A DNA stretch of 64,000 nucleotides from Chlamydiota bacterium (GTDB lineage Bacteria > Auribacterota > Tritonobacteria > UBA1439). How positions within the stretch are numbered: the stretch's first letter is position 1; each line of letters begins with the position of its first letter. Below are positions 26,529 through 33,822 of this stretch, in pieces. The notes under the pieces are model-generated. The model saw only the letters and a program-made list of their open reading frames with translations. It ran no database searches and was not told the DNA's origin. The stretch spans positions 6,609-70,608 of the forward strand of contig JAAYCL010000008.1 of assembly GCA_012729785.1 (NCBI GenBank). Direction: 5' to 3'. A program made the translations under genes and the position numbers.

Positions 26529-26960
26529 ATGCCGCGCCTCAAGATCGCGCTCCCGAAAGCGTTTCCGTTCTCCACGGAGATCCCGGTGCGTGTCGCCGAC
26601 CTCAACTACGGCGGCCACCTGGGCAACGACGCGGTCCTTTCCATCGTCCACGAGGCCCGCGTCCGGTTCCTCCGGCACCACGGCTTCACGGAGGCACGGA
26701 TCGGCGGGCCGGGCATCCTGATGACCGATGCCGCCGTCGTGTACGCCGCGCAGGGCTTCTGGGGCGACCCCCTGACGGTCGAGGTCGCGGTGACGGACCT
26801 TTCGCGGTGCGGCGCCGCCTTCGTCTATCGTCTCTCCAACCGCCTCTCGGGCAGGGAGATCGCCCGCGCCAGGACCGGCATCGTCTTCTTCGACTACCGG
26901 GCCGGCCGTATCGCGCGCGTCCCGGACGCGTTCGCCGCGCGCTGCGCGGGCGCCTCCTGA
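26529..26960 (+). CDS. Acyl-CoA thioesterase, 4HBT hotdog family
   Basis: 143 residues with one hotdog fold. The N-terminal segment VRVADLNYGGHLGNDAVLSIVHEAR matches the 4-hydroxybenzoyl-CoA thioesterase/YbgC group: an Asp near residue 24, a His, and the helix carrying EAR. Such enzymes hydrolyse acyl-CoA or acyl-ACP esters in the cytoplasm; the substrate cannot be deduced. It is the first of two plus-strand genes here and probably has a leaderless mRNA, with TGCTATACT ending 6 bases before the ATG. Confidence 0.85.
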   Translation: MPRLKIALPKAFPFSTEIPVRVADLNYGGHLGNDAVLSIVHEARVRFLRHHGFTEARIGGPGILMTDAAVVYAAQGFWGDPLTVEVAVTDLSRCGAAFVYRLSNRLSGREIARARTGIVFFDYRAGRIARVPDAFAARCAGAS

Positions 26961-26970
26961 GGAGCCGCGA

Positions 26971-27189
26971 ATGGCGTTCATACGACTGCGCGGCGTGCCC
27001 GGCCTCGTGTATCTCCCCGACGCGGACCCCGCCGCCCCGAAGAAGCACCCGTGCGCGGACTGCTTCTCGTGCGGCTGGTGCAGCGACGAGCGGTGCGCGC
27101 TCTGTCTCAGGCGCGGGAGGCAAGGACGGCCGCGGCGGCGCACGCGGCGGCGAGCAGGAGATTGCCCGCGGCGTTGCGGGACGACGTGA
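26971..27189 (+). CDS. Very small cysteine-cluster protein
   Basis: 72 residues, starting 11 bases after the thioesterase stop with a GAGGAG ribosome binding site. Residues 1-25 (MAFIRLRGVPGLVYLPDADP) are followed by a tight cluster HPCADCFSCGWCSDERCALC with six cysteines in the pattern C-x2-C-x2-C-x2-C-x4-C-x2-C, able to bind zinc or an iron-sulfur cluster. After the cluster the frame runs into an arginine-rich tail overlapping the 3' end of the convergent DUF3307 gene by about 80 bases; that tail looks like accidental read-on. The ordered N-terminal part speaks for a real gene; the function is unknown. Confidence 0.65.
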   Translation: MAFIRLRGVPGLVYLPDADPAAPKKHPCADCFSCGWCSDERCALCLRRGRQGRPRRRTRRRAGDCPRRCGTT

Positions 27190-27841
27190 GGAACGGCTCC
27201 GGGCGGAAGCGCTTCGCGGCGCGGTTCGCGGCCGGGATGCGGAGGAGCAGCACGAGCGGGACGAGAACGAGCCACCATCCGCCCGCCGCCATCGCCAAAA
27301 AGAGCGCGCCCCGCTCGGCCGCGCCGTAGTACTTCTCGGCGCCCCCCGGCGGGGGCGTTTCGGCGCACGTCTCGAACAGCGTCCGACGCGCCGCGCTCAG
27401 CAGGTACACGCCGCCGAAGGTCGCCGCCACGAACAGGATCGCGGGGGTCAGGATCCCCGCCTCGTCGAGCCGGGCGGGGAGAGTTCCCCGGAGCGCCGGG
27501 GAATCCGGGAGCGGGGTGAGGAAGACCGTCGCGAGCGTCGCGAGGTGCAGCGCCTGATCGGCGCAAAAAGCCCAGAGGCCTCCCCCCAAGACGCCGCGCG
27601 CGGAGAGATCCACCTTCAAGGCGTCGATCAGAAGATGGAGCGACGCGACCGCGGCGGCGAACGCCCAGAACGACCAGTCCCCCGCGAGCGGGTAGCAGAC
27701 ACACACCGTCGTCGCCAAGGCGATGCCCGCGTGCGGGAGCTGGCCCGCAAGGCGCGTCAGTTTCATCCGGTAGACGCGGGCGGACTGGAGCGGGAAATCG
27801 GCGACGAGGTGCGCGAGCACGAGGAGCTTGAAGAGGAGCAT
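27107..27841 (-). CDS. DUF3307 integral membrane protein
   Basis: 244 residues with about six membrane segments. The N-terminal half fits DUF3307: LLVLAHLVADFPLQSARVYRMK at residues 5-26, then a histidine-bearing helix (QLPHAGIALAT) and SLHLLIDALKVDL. The biochemical role of the family is not known. The 3' end overlaps the convergent cysteine-cluster gene. The gene follows the FecR-domain gene by 31 bases, suggesting one operon. Confidence 0.8.
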   Translation of the reverse strand: MLLFKLLVLAHLVADFPLQSARVYRMKLTRLAGQLPHAGIALATTVCVCYPLAGDWSFWAFAAAVASLHLLIDALKVDLSARGVLGGGLWAFCADQALHLATLATVFLTPLPDSPALRGTLPARLDEAGILTPAILFVAATFGGVYLLSAARRTLFETCAETPPPGGAEKYYGAAERGALFLAMAAGGWWLVLVPLVLLLRIPAANRAAKRFRPEPFLTSSRNAAGNLLLAAACAAAAVLASRA

Positions 27842-27872
27842 CGTCTTCTCCGCGCGGCAGACAGGCGGGTTC

Positions 27873-29345
27873 TCAGATCCCGCCGAGGCCGAGGAGCCGG
27901 ATACAGTCGTCCGCGTCGAGCGCGGCGGGTGAGGCCAGGTACTGCGCGCCGAGGGAAAGCCCCGGGATCGAGGCGAGCCCCTCCTTCAGCGTTGCGCCCC
28001 CGATCTCGAGCGTCACGTCGATCGAGCCGTCGGAGTAGTACGTCTTCGCCACCTCCTCCGCGCCCTGCACCAGGCCGTTCACGGCGATGTCGACCCGGTC
28101 GTCGGCGACCGCGAAATCCCGCAGGGTGGTGGACGAGGTCACCACGGTGCCGTGGATCTTCTCCGCCAGCCGCCGGTAGGCGTCCACCGCCGCCGCCCGC
28201 TCCGCGGCGAGGCGGATGAACCCCCCGAACAGGGCGGCGTAGTCGGCCTGCGGCAGCGGCGCGATCCCTCTCCACGCCTGCGCCAGATCCCTCCCGGTGA
28301 TCCTGGGCACCGCGTCGAGCGGAAACTCCAGGCACACCGACGCCGCCCGCTCCGCCGCCGAGTAGTCCTCCGCCGAGACGGGGGCGTCGAGCGCCGCGTC
28401 GAGGAGGCGGCGGGAGATCTTCGGGTCCCTCTCCATCAGGTCGCCGACCGTCTCGTTCCCGGAGAGCATCAGCGTTTCGAGCTTGCCGGCGAGTTCCCTC
28501 TGCGCCCGGCGCCGCGCCTCCGCCCTCGCCCACCCCTCGGCCTCCGCCGGATCGGCGATGCCGGCCGGGGCCGCGGCGCGGCCCTTCCCGGAAAGCGCGA
28601 GGCCCGTGAGATCGGCCGACGGACGGGAGAGCCGGTCGAGAAGCCCCTTGGCGTCCTTCAGCGGGACGGCCGGGTCGCCGAGGCGCTTGAGGAGGAGGCG
28701 GCGGGGGGGGAGCCCCGTCCCCTTGGCGCGCAGAATCGCGCGCGCCCACGGGGCAACCGTCGTGCGCCGGTCGGGGAAAACCGTCACGTGCTTGTCCGGC
28801 TCCCCGAGCGCCTCGACGCGCACGCTCCCGTCGGCGACGGCGACGCCGGTCGTCTCCCCGTCCGCCGCGACCGACATGGCGAATCCGGTCCCGCGGACCG
28901 CGGCGACGGCGACCGGCGATCTCAGGGTGAGCCGCGCGCCGGCGGGCAGCTTGTCGAGGCGGGCGATGATTTCGCCCTTCAGGAGCCCGAGGTCCGTCAG
29001 GCGCACCACCGAGCCGTCCGGGTCCCGCGACTCCCCGAAGAGGCGCTCCACCTTCAGCACCGAATTCTCCTTGAGACGGAAACGGTTGGGGGGATCGAGC
29101 TGGAGGTCGGCGTAGGAGTTGTTGAGCGTCCGGAGCGAGTCGGCGGCCGCGAGCGACGTCCCCGCGGCCGCGGGGACCCACGCGGCGGAGGGGGGATTCA
29201 GGCGCTCCGCCTGCCGGTGGATCTTGACGAGGGAGACGCCGTCCGGCGCGCGGGGAGCGGCCTGCGCCGCCGCAGCCAGCGCCCCGGCGACAGTCGCGGC
29301 GCACAGCCGCCGCATCGCGCCCCTCACCGCCCGTCCCGCGGTCAT
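27873..29345 (-). CDS. Exported FecR-domain protein
   Basis: 490 residues with a signal peptide (LCAATVAGALAAAAQA). Residues 60-180 form a FecR-like domain: YADLQLDPPNRFRLKENSVLKV, GEIIARLDKLPAGARLTLRSPVAVAAVRGTGFAM, ending with GVAVADGSVRV. A helical central part follows, then a C-terminal domain (residues 370-490, with KTYYSDGSIDVTLEIGGATL) like that of LPP20-type envelope proteins. In this arrangement FecR domains are structural periplasmic modules rather than sigma regulators. The start has almost no leader: TGGTAGGTT ends 6 bases before the ATG. Confidence 0.8.
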   Translation of the reverse strand: MTAGRAVRGAMRRLCAATVAGALAAAAQAAPRAPDGVSLVKIHRQAERLNPPSAAWVPAAAGTSLAAADSLRTLNNSYADLQLDPPNRFRLKENSVLKVERLFGESRDPDGSVVRLTDLGLLKGEIIARLDKLPAGARLTLRSPVAVAAVRGTGFAMSVAADGETTGVAVADGSVRVEALGEPDKHVTVFPDRRTTVAPWARAILRAKGTGLPPRRLLLKRLGDPAVPLKDAKGLLDRLSRPSADLTGLALSGKGRAAAPAGIADPAEAEGWARAEARRRAQRELAGKLETLMLSGNETVGDLMERDPKISRRLLDAALDAPVSAEDYSAAERAASVCLEFPLDAVPRITGRDLAQAWRGIAPLPQADYAALFGGFIRLAAERAAAVDAYRRLAEKIHGTVVTSSTTLRDFAVADDRVDIAVNGLVQGAEEVAKTYYSDGSIDVTLEIGGATLKEGLASIPGLSLGAQYLASPAALDADDCIRLLGLGGI

Positions 29346-29351
29346 CGTTTC

Positions 29352-29360
29352 AACCTACCA
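29352..29360 (-). promoter_or_regulatory. Possible extended -10 box at the FecR-domain gene start
   Basis: TGGTAGGTT on the minus strand ends 6 bases before the ATG at 29345, the same geometry as at the thioesterase gene. The match to TGnTATAAT is only moderate. Confidence 0.3.
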
Positions 29361-29498
29361 CACCGCCGCGTGCGCGTCCAGTTTCGCGGCATACGCGCAG
29401 GGACTGTTCATATCGAATCCTGAACGCGGCCGCCGCCGCGGCGCCGCCGCTCCCCCCCGCGCGCCTCTCCGGGGTTGCGCGGCGGCCGGGGCCCGATG

Positions 29499-29504
29499 TA
29501 AGAT
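29499..29504 (+). promoter_or_regulatory. Possible -10 box for the signalling operon
   Basis: TAAGAT lies 17 bases before the ATG at 29522, which would give a leader of about 10 nt containing a weak GGGGAT ribosome-binding sequence. No clear -35 box. Confidence 0.3.
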
Positions 29505-29521
29505 ACACGGGGATACCGCCC

Positions 29522-31468
29522 ATGAAAACCCGGCAGGTCGCCTTCCTCACGGTGCTGCTCAGCCTCGCCCTGGTCGCGCTCCTCTCCAGGACCGCCTTCT
29601 TCAGGATCTACGAGGCCAAGACCGTCGACTCCCGCTTCGCCTGGCGGTACCGGTTGCGGGGCCCCCGCCCGAACCGGTCCATCGCCCTCGTCGGGATCGA
29701 CGACCAGACCCTCGCCGCCCTCGGCGGCCGCTGGCCGATCGCCTGGCGCTGGCACGCCCTCCTGCTGGAGGCCCTCTCCGAAAAGCTCCCCGCGCTGGTC
29801 GCCTACAACGTCCTCTTCCTCCCCGCGAGCGGGCAGGACGCCGGCGACGAGACGGACCTCGCCGAGGCGACCCGCCGGCTCGGGGACGTCGTCTACCCCT
29901 ACTACTTCGACTTCGAGACAACGGAGGGCGGAGACGGCGACCCCCTCCTCCGGAACGCGATCCCCGCCGGCCGGGACGCCCTCTCCTCCCTCCCCCGCGC
30001 CGCCGCGGCGATGCTCCCGATCCGACCGCTCGCCGCCTGCGCCGCCCTCGGCTTCGCCAACGCGCCGGGGGATGAGGAGGACGGCGTGATGCGGCGCGTG
30101 CCGCTCCTCCTCCGTTTCGGCGACCGCGTCTACCCGTCGTTCTGCCTGATGGCGGCGCTCCGCTACTTCAACGTCGAGCCCTCCCGGGTGCGCTTCTCGC
30201 CCGGGGGGCGCATCGACTTCGACCCCCCCGGCGGACCGCCGGTGTCGATCCCGATCGACCGGTCCGGGGCGATGCGGATCGACTACGCCGCCCGCGAGGA
30301 GGACTTCTCGCGGAGCGTCTTCTCCCAGGTGCTCCAGTCGTACGCCCTCCGCGCAAGGGGCGCCCCCGCGGCCGTGGATCTGGCCGATTTCGAGGGGAAA
30401 CTCGTCCTCGTCGGCGTCACCGCCACGGGGGTGATCGAGTCGTACTCGAAGCCGACGCCGCTCGCGCCCGAAAGCCCCCTCCTCTCCGTCTACGCGAACG
30501 CGATCGCGACGATCCTCTCCCGCTCGTTCCCGACCGCCCCGTCCCCGCGCGCCGCCGCGGCGCTGCTGCTCCTTCTCGCCGCGCTCGCGGCGGTAGTCTC
30601 GATCTCGTTCAGGGCGGGCGCGAGCCTCGCGCTCTCCATGCTCTTCCTCGCGGTCTACCTCGCGGCCGCCTACGCCGTCTTCATCGCCGCCGCCGTGATT
30701 CTGCCGGTCGTGCCCGGGGTCCTGACGGTGGCCTTCGTCTACACGCTCGTCACATCGTTCCGCTACGCGACCGAGGAGCGCCAGCGCAGGTTCTACCGCG
30801 GGGTGCTGGGGAAATACCTCTCCCGGAACGTGATGGAGGAGCTTCTGCGGAACCCCGGGGGGCTGCGGCTCGGCGGGGAGCGCCGCGAGCTCACGGTGAT
30901 GTTCGCCGATGTCAAGCAGTTCAGCGCCTTCTGCGAGAAGAGCGCGGTGGAGGAGATCGCCCCGCGCCTGAACGAGCTGCACGACCGGATGACCCGTCTC
31001 ATCTGGAAGCACGACGGCACGCTGGACAAGTACATCGGGGACGGTATCATGGCGTTCTGGGGGGCGCCGCTCCCGCAGGAGGACCACGCCGCCCGGGCGG
31101 TTTGTGCCGCGCTCGAGATGCGCGACGAGCTGCGGCGGATGGGGGAGGAGGCGCGGCTGCGCGGCGCCGATTCGTTCTCGATGGGGATCGGCCTCAACAC
31201 CGGGACGGTGGTCGTCGGGAATATGGGGTCGAACGACTTCTGGGACTACACGGTTCTCGGCGACGAGGTGAACCTCGCCGCGCGCGTCGAGGCGCTCACG
31301 CGCGCCTACGGCGTCGACATCATCGTCACCGAGTCGACCCGCCGCAGGGTCGAGGGGCTCGTCGAGACGCGCCTCCTCGGCGAGGCGACCGTCAAGGGCA
31401 AGGAGAGACCGGCGGTGCTGCACGAACTGCTCGGCCGCGCGGCGGAGAAACCGACGGATGGACGCTGA
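29522..31468 (+). CDS. CHASE2-domain class III adenylate/guanylate cyclase
   Basis: 648 residues. An N-terminal membrane segment (VAFLTVLLSLALVALL) leads to an extracytoplasmic CHASE2 sensor (about 25-330, with SIALVGIDDQTLAALGGRWP). Three hydrophobic segments at about 335-410 are followed by a cytoplasmic class III cyclase domain (about 450-620). Metal-binding aspartates are in VMFADVKQFSAF and YIGDGIMAFWGAP; the Lys in DKYIGD favours ATP as substrate. It likely makes cAMP in response to an envelope signal. The last 11 bases overlap the next gene (GAF-phosphatase), so signal and phosphatase are probably linked. Confidence 0.92.
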   Translation: MKTRQVAFLTVLLSLALVALLSRTAFFRIYEAKTVDSRFAWRYRLRGPRPNRSIALVGIDDQTLAALGGRWPIAWRWHALLLEALSEKLPALVAYNVLFLPASGQDAGDETDLAEATRRLGDVVYPYYFDFETTEGGDGDPLLRNAIPAGRDALSSLPRAAAAMLPIRPLAACAALGFANAPGDEEDGVMRRVPLLLRFGDRVYPSFCLMAALRYFNVEPSRVRFSPGGRIDFDPPGGPPVSIPIDRSGAMRIDYAAREEDFSRSVFSQVLQSYALRARGAPAAVDLADFEGKLVLVGVTATGVIESYSKPTPLAPESPLLSVYANAIATILSRSFPTAPSPRAAAALLLLLAALAAVVSISFRAGASLALSMLFLAVYLAAAYAVFIAAAVILPVVPGVLTVAFVYTLVTSFRYATEERQRRFYRGVLGKYLSRNVMEELLRNPGGLRLGGERRELTVMFADVKQFSAFCEKSAVEEIAPRLNELHDRMTRLIWKHDGTLDKYIGDGIMAFWGAPLPQEDHAARAVCAALEMRDELRRMGEEARLRGADSFSMGIGLNTGTVVVGNMGSNDFWDYTVLGDEVNLAARVEALTRAYGVDIIVTESTRRRVEGLVETRLLGEATVKGKERPAVLHELLGRAAEKPTDGR

Positions 31469-32783
31469 CACCCCTCCCCTGAAGGACCGGATCGCCGAGC
31501 TCGGGGCGCTCCAGGAGCAGCTCCGGATCTCGAACCAGCGGGTCGCGAACCTGTCCGCGCTGGTCGAGATCAGCAAGATCATCAACTCCACGCTCGACCT
31601 CGACACGCTGCTCACGATGATCATGGAGATCATCAAGCAGGTGCTGAACGCCGAGAGCGGGTCGCTGATGCTCCTCGACGAGCGGGGCGACGAGCTCCTC
31701 TACCGCGTCGCGCTGGGCGAGAAGGGGTCGCGGCTGAAGGAGCGGTTTCGTCTGAAGATCGGCCAGGGCATCGCCGGATGGGTGGCGGCGCACGGCGAGC
31801 CGCTCCTCGTCCCGGACGCGGCCCGGGACGCCCGTTTCTACGGGGCCCCCGACAAAACGCTCAACCACCGGACCCGCTCGATCCTCTGTGTCCCGTTGCG
31901 CGGCCAGGGGAAATTGCTCGGGGTGCTCGAGGCGATAAACTCCAAGAGCCCCGGCGGCTTCACCCCCGACGACCTGTCGCTCTTCCTCGCCTTCGCGAGC
32001 CAGGCCGCCGTCGCCATCGAGAGCGCCCGGATGCACGAGCGGCTGCTCGAGAAGCAGCGGGTCGAGCAGGAGCTCAAGATCGCCAACCAGATCCAGCGCA
32101 ACTTCCTCCCCTCCTCGTTCCCGAAACCCGCGGGGGCGCGCGTCTACGCCAGGACCGTCCCCGCCTGGGAGACGGGGGGGGATTTCTACGATGTCGTGGA
32201 GCTTGGCCCCCGGCGGCTGGGCGTCGTGGTCGGGGACGTCTCGGGGAAAGGGGTCCCGGCCGCGCTGTACATGGTGCAGGTGCTCAGCGAGTTCCGCTTC
32301 AGGGCTTCGGCCGCCGACGGGACGGACGCCGTGCTCGGCCGGTTGAACGACGGGCTGCTCGTGCACGGCACCAGCGGGATGTTCGTCACGCTCGTCTACG
32401 CGATCGTGGACGCCGCGGCGCGTCTCCTCTCCTTCAGCAGCGCGGGCCACCTGCCGATGCTCTGGAGGAGGAGCGGGGGCGGGACGGAGCTCCTCGAGGG
32501 GCCGTCGGGGATGCCGCTCGGCATCTCCGCCGGCGTGCGCTACCCGATGCACACCGTCGCGCTCGGCAGGGGGGACCTGCTGTTCCTCTACACCGACGGG
32601 ATCATCGAGGCGCGGGACAGGAAGGGGCGCGAGTTCGGCATTGCGCGGCTCAAAAACATCCTCGGCGGTCCCGCGGCGGGGCCGGAGGCGGCGGTGCGGC
32701 GCGTGATGCGGCGGGTCGAGACGTTCTCGCGCGGCGTACCTCAGTACGACGATCTCACGGCACTGGCACTGCGAATGGGGTGA
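31458..32783 (+). CDS. GAF-domain SpoIIE/RsbU-type protein phosphatase
   Basis: 441 residues. Residues 1-40 form a short coiled coil, 35-185 a GAF sensor (ALVEISKIINSTLDLDTLL, GIAGWVAAHGEPLLVPD), and 195-441 a PP2C-like SpoIIE phosphatase with metal-binding motifs GGDFYDVVEL and VGDVSGKGVPAALYM, and FLYTDGIIEARD near the end. Such enzymes dephosphorylate STAS anti-anti-sigma proteins in partner-switching pathways. It overlaps the cyclase gene by 11 bases and is followed 4 bases later by an RsbW-like kinase gene. Confidence 0.92.
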   Translation: MDADTPPLKDRIAELGALQEQLRISNQRVANLSALVEISKIINSTLDLDTLLTMIMEIIKQVLNAESGSLMLLDERGDELLYRVALGEKGSRLKERFRLKIGQGIAGWVAAHGEPLLVPDAARDARFYGAPDKTLNHRTRSILCVPLRGQGKLLGVLEAINSKSPGGFTPDDLSLFLAFASQAAVAIESARMHERLLEKQRVEQELKIANQIQRNFLPSSFPKPAGARVYARTVPAWETGGDFYDVVELGPRRLGVVVGDVSGKGVPAALYMVQVLSEFRFRASAADGTDAVLGRLNDGLLVHGTSGMFVTLVYAIVDAAARLLSFSSAGHLPMLWRRSGGGTELLEGPSGMPLGISAGVRYPMHTVALGRGDLLFLYTDGIIEARDRKGREFGIARLKNILGGPAAGPEAAVRRVMRRVETFSRGVPQYDDLTALALRMG

Positions 32784-32787
32784 CGAC

Positions 32788-33228
32788 ATGGCGGGCACGC
32801 GCGCGGCTTCCGACAGCATCACGGTGATCATCCCCAGCAATCCACGCTACCTCAGGGCGGTGCGCTCCCTTCTCGACGAGATCGCCTACGAGATGAGGTT
32901 CCCGGCGAAGGCGCGGAGCGAGATCGTCCACGCTGTCGACGAGGCGTGCACCAACGTCATCAAGCACGGGTACGGCGGCAACCTCGACAAGAAGATCGTG
33001 CTCATCCTCCGGGAGCGCGCCGACCGGCTCGAGATCACCATCAAGGATTTCGGCAAGAAGGTCCACCCGGCGCGCATCCGTTCCCGGGACCTGCACGACG
33101 TCAAGCCCGGCGGGCTCGGCGTCTATTTCATCCGGCAGTCGATGGACCTGGTCTGGTACGACACGAGCCCGCGCGTCGGGACCGTGCTGACGATGGTCAA
33201 GTATCTGAAGAAACCGGGACGCAGGTAG
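32788..33228 (+). CDS. RsbW-like serine/threonine kinase (anti-sigma regulatory factor)
   Basis: 146 residues with a single GHKL ATPase fold: N-box VDEACTNVIKHGYGG near residue 50, G1-like IKDFGKK, and G2-like KPGGLGVYFIRQSMD. Kinases of this type phosphorylate STAS-domain antagonists or bind sigma factors. It lies 4 bases after the phosphatase gene, a classical pairing of opposing activities. The STAS partner and sigma factor are not in the window. Confidence 0.88.
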   Translation: MAGTRAASDSITVIIPSNPRYLRAVRSLLDEIAYEMRFPAKARSEIVHAVDEACTNVIKHGYGGNLDKKIVLILRERADRLEITIKDFGKKVHPARIRSRDLHDVKPGGLGVYFIRQSMDLVWYDTSPRVGTVLTMVKYLKKPGRR

Positions 33229-33541
33229 GCGCCCCCCCGCCCGCCCCGCGCCAAAACCGCCGCCGCCCGGCACATCTTCGACCCCATGCCCCCCAGGTGA
33301 CCCCGCATCGCAACGGCTCGGGCCCGCTCCTTCCGGCTGCATGTGCGCATCAGAAAGCACGCAAGAATTGTATGTTTTACCGAGTATCTCATCGTATATT
33401 GCGCTATTTTGAATGCAATATTTTTGTCAATCTTTTGGCTCTATTCTTAATCCATTGGAGTTCAATATGTTATGTCTTAACATTTGCCATCAGAGCTTGG
33501 CATCTATCTTGCTTAACAATCTTTCGGGTTGGAGGTTGGCC
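33229..33541. other. Intergenic region with an AT-rich island
   Basis: The first 130 bases are G+C-rich and featureless. From about 33360 the base composition changes abruptly to AT-rich for some 180 bases, unlike any other stretch in the window, and ends at the ribosome binding site of the 61-residue protein. It holds an inverted repeat with a T run (33396-33425). It could be a long 5' leader, a promoter-rich region, a small RNA or recently acquired DNA. Confidence 0.6.
33396..33425 (+). terminator. Weak candidate terminator after the signalling operon
   Basis: Inverted repeat ATATTGC (33396-33402) and GCAATAT (33415-33421) with a 12-base loop, followed by TTTT. The stem is AT-rich and weak, but the T run and the position about 170 bases after the kinase gene fit a terminator. 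Confidence 0.3.
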
Positions 33542-33727
33542 ATGAAAGAGATTTGCGAGTACTGCTTCAGCGAGCTTGCGGTAGAGGATGAGAAGGTCGA
33601 GGGCAACCGCAAGTTCATCTGGAAGCGCTGCACGAACGACGAGTGCGGCGAGACCTTCCTCTTCGTGGAGTACCTCTGGCAGCTCAACCTGGCGGAGTGC
33701 AGCTCATTCCAGGTTGTCGCCGGCTGA
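33542..33727 (+). CDS. Small cysteine-containing protein, zinc-ribbon-like
   Basis: 61 residues starting at an ATG with GGAGG 8 bases upstream. Two cysteine pairs, CEYC near residue 5 and CTNDEC near 30, could form a zinc ribbon; the segment FIWKRCTNDECGETFLFVEYLW is aromatic-rich. The base composition of the start region differs from neighbours because of the AT-rich leader. It stands alone on the plus strand. No family is recognised; similar small ribbons act as regulators or protein-contact modules, but that is guesswork here. Confidence 0.65.
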   Translation: MKEICEYCFSELAVEDEKVEGNRKFIWKRCTNDECGETFLFVEYLWQLNLAECSSFQVVAG

Positions 33728-33752
33728 GCGATGGGCTGAGGATTTCGACACG

Positions 33753-33780
33753 GGCGCCGCTCCCGCGGGGGGGCGGCGCC
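33753..33780 (+). terminator. Hairpin after the small cysteine protein gene
   Basis: A perfect 8-base inverted repeat GGCGCCGC (33753-33760) and GCGGCGCC (33773-33780) with a 12-base loop, followed by GCTTGTTGT. The hairpin is strong but the T run is poor, so it may stop transcription only in part. Confidence 0.4.
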
Positions 33781-33822
33781 GCTTGTTGTACGGTCAGGGC
33801 TGCCGCGGAACCGCCGGGGCCG

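Noticed and set aside
29342-29521. A short gene in the gap between the FecR and cyclase genes
   Set aside because: All frames are proline/alanine/arginine-rich without start context; only promoter-like boxes are present.
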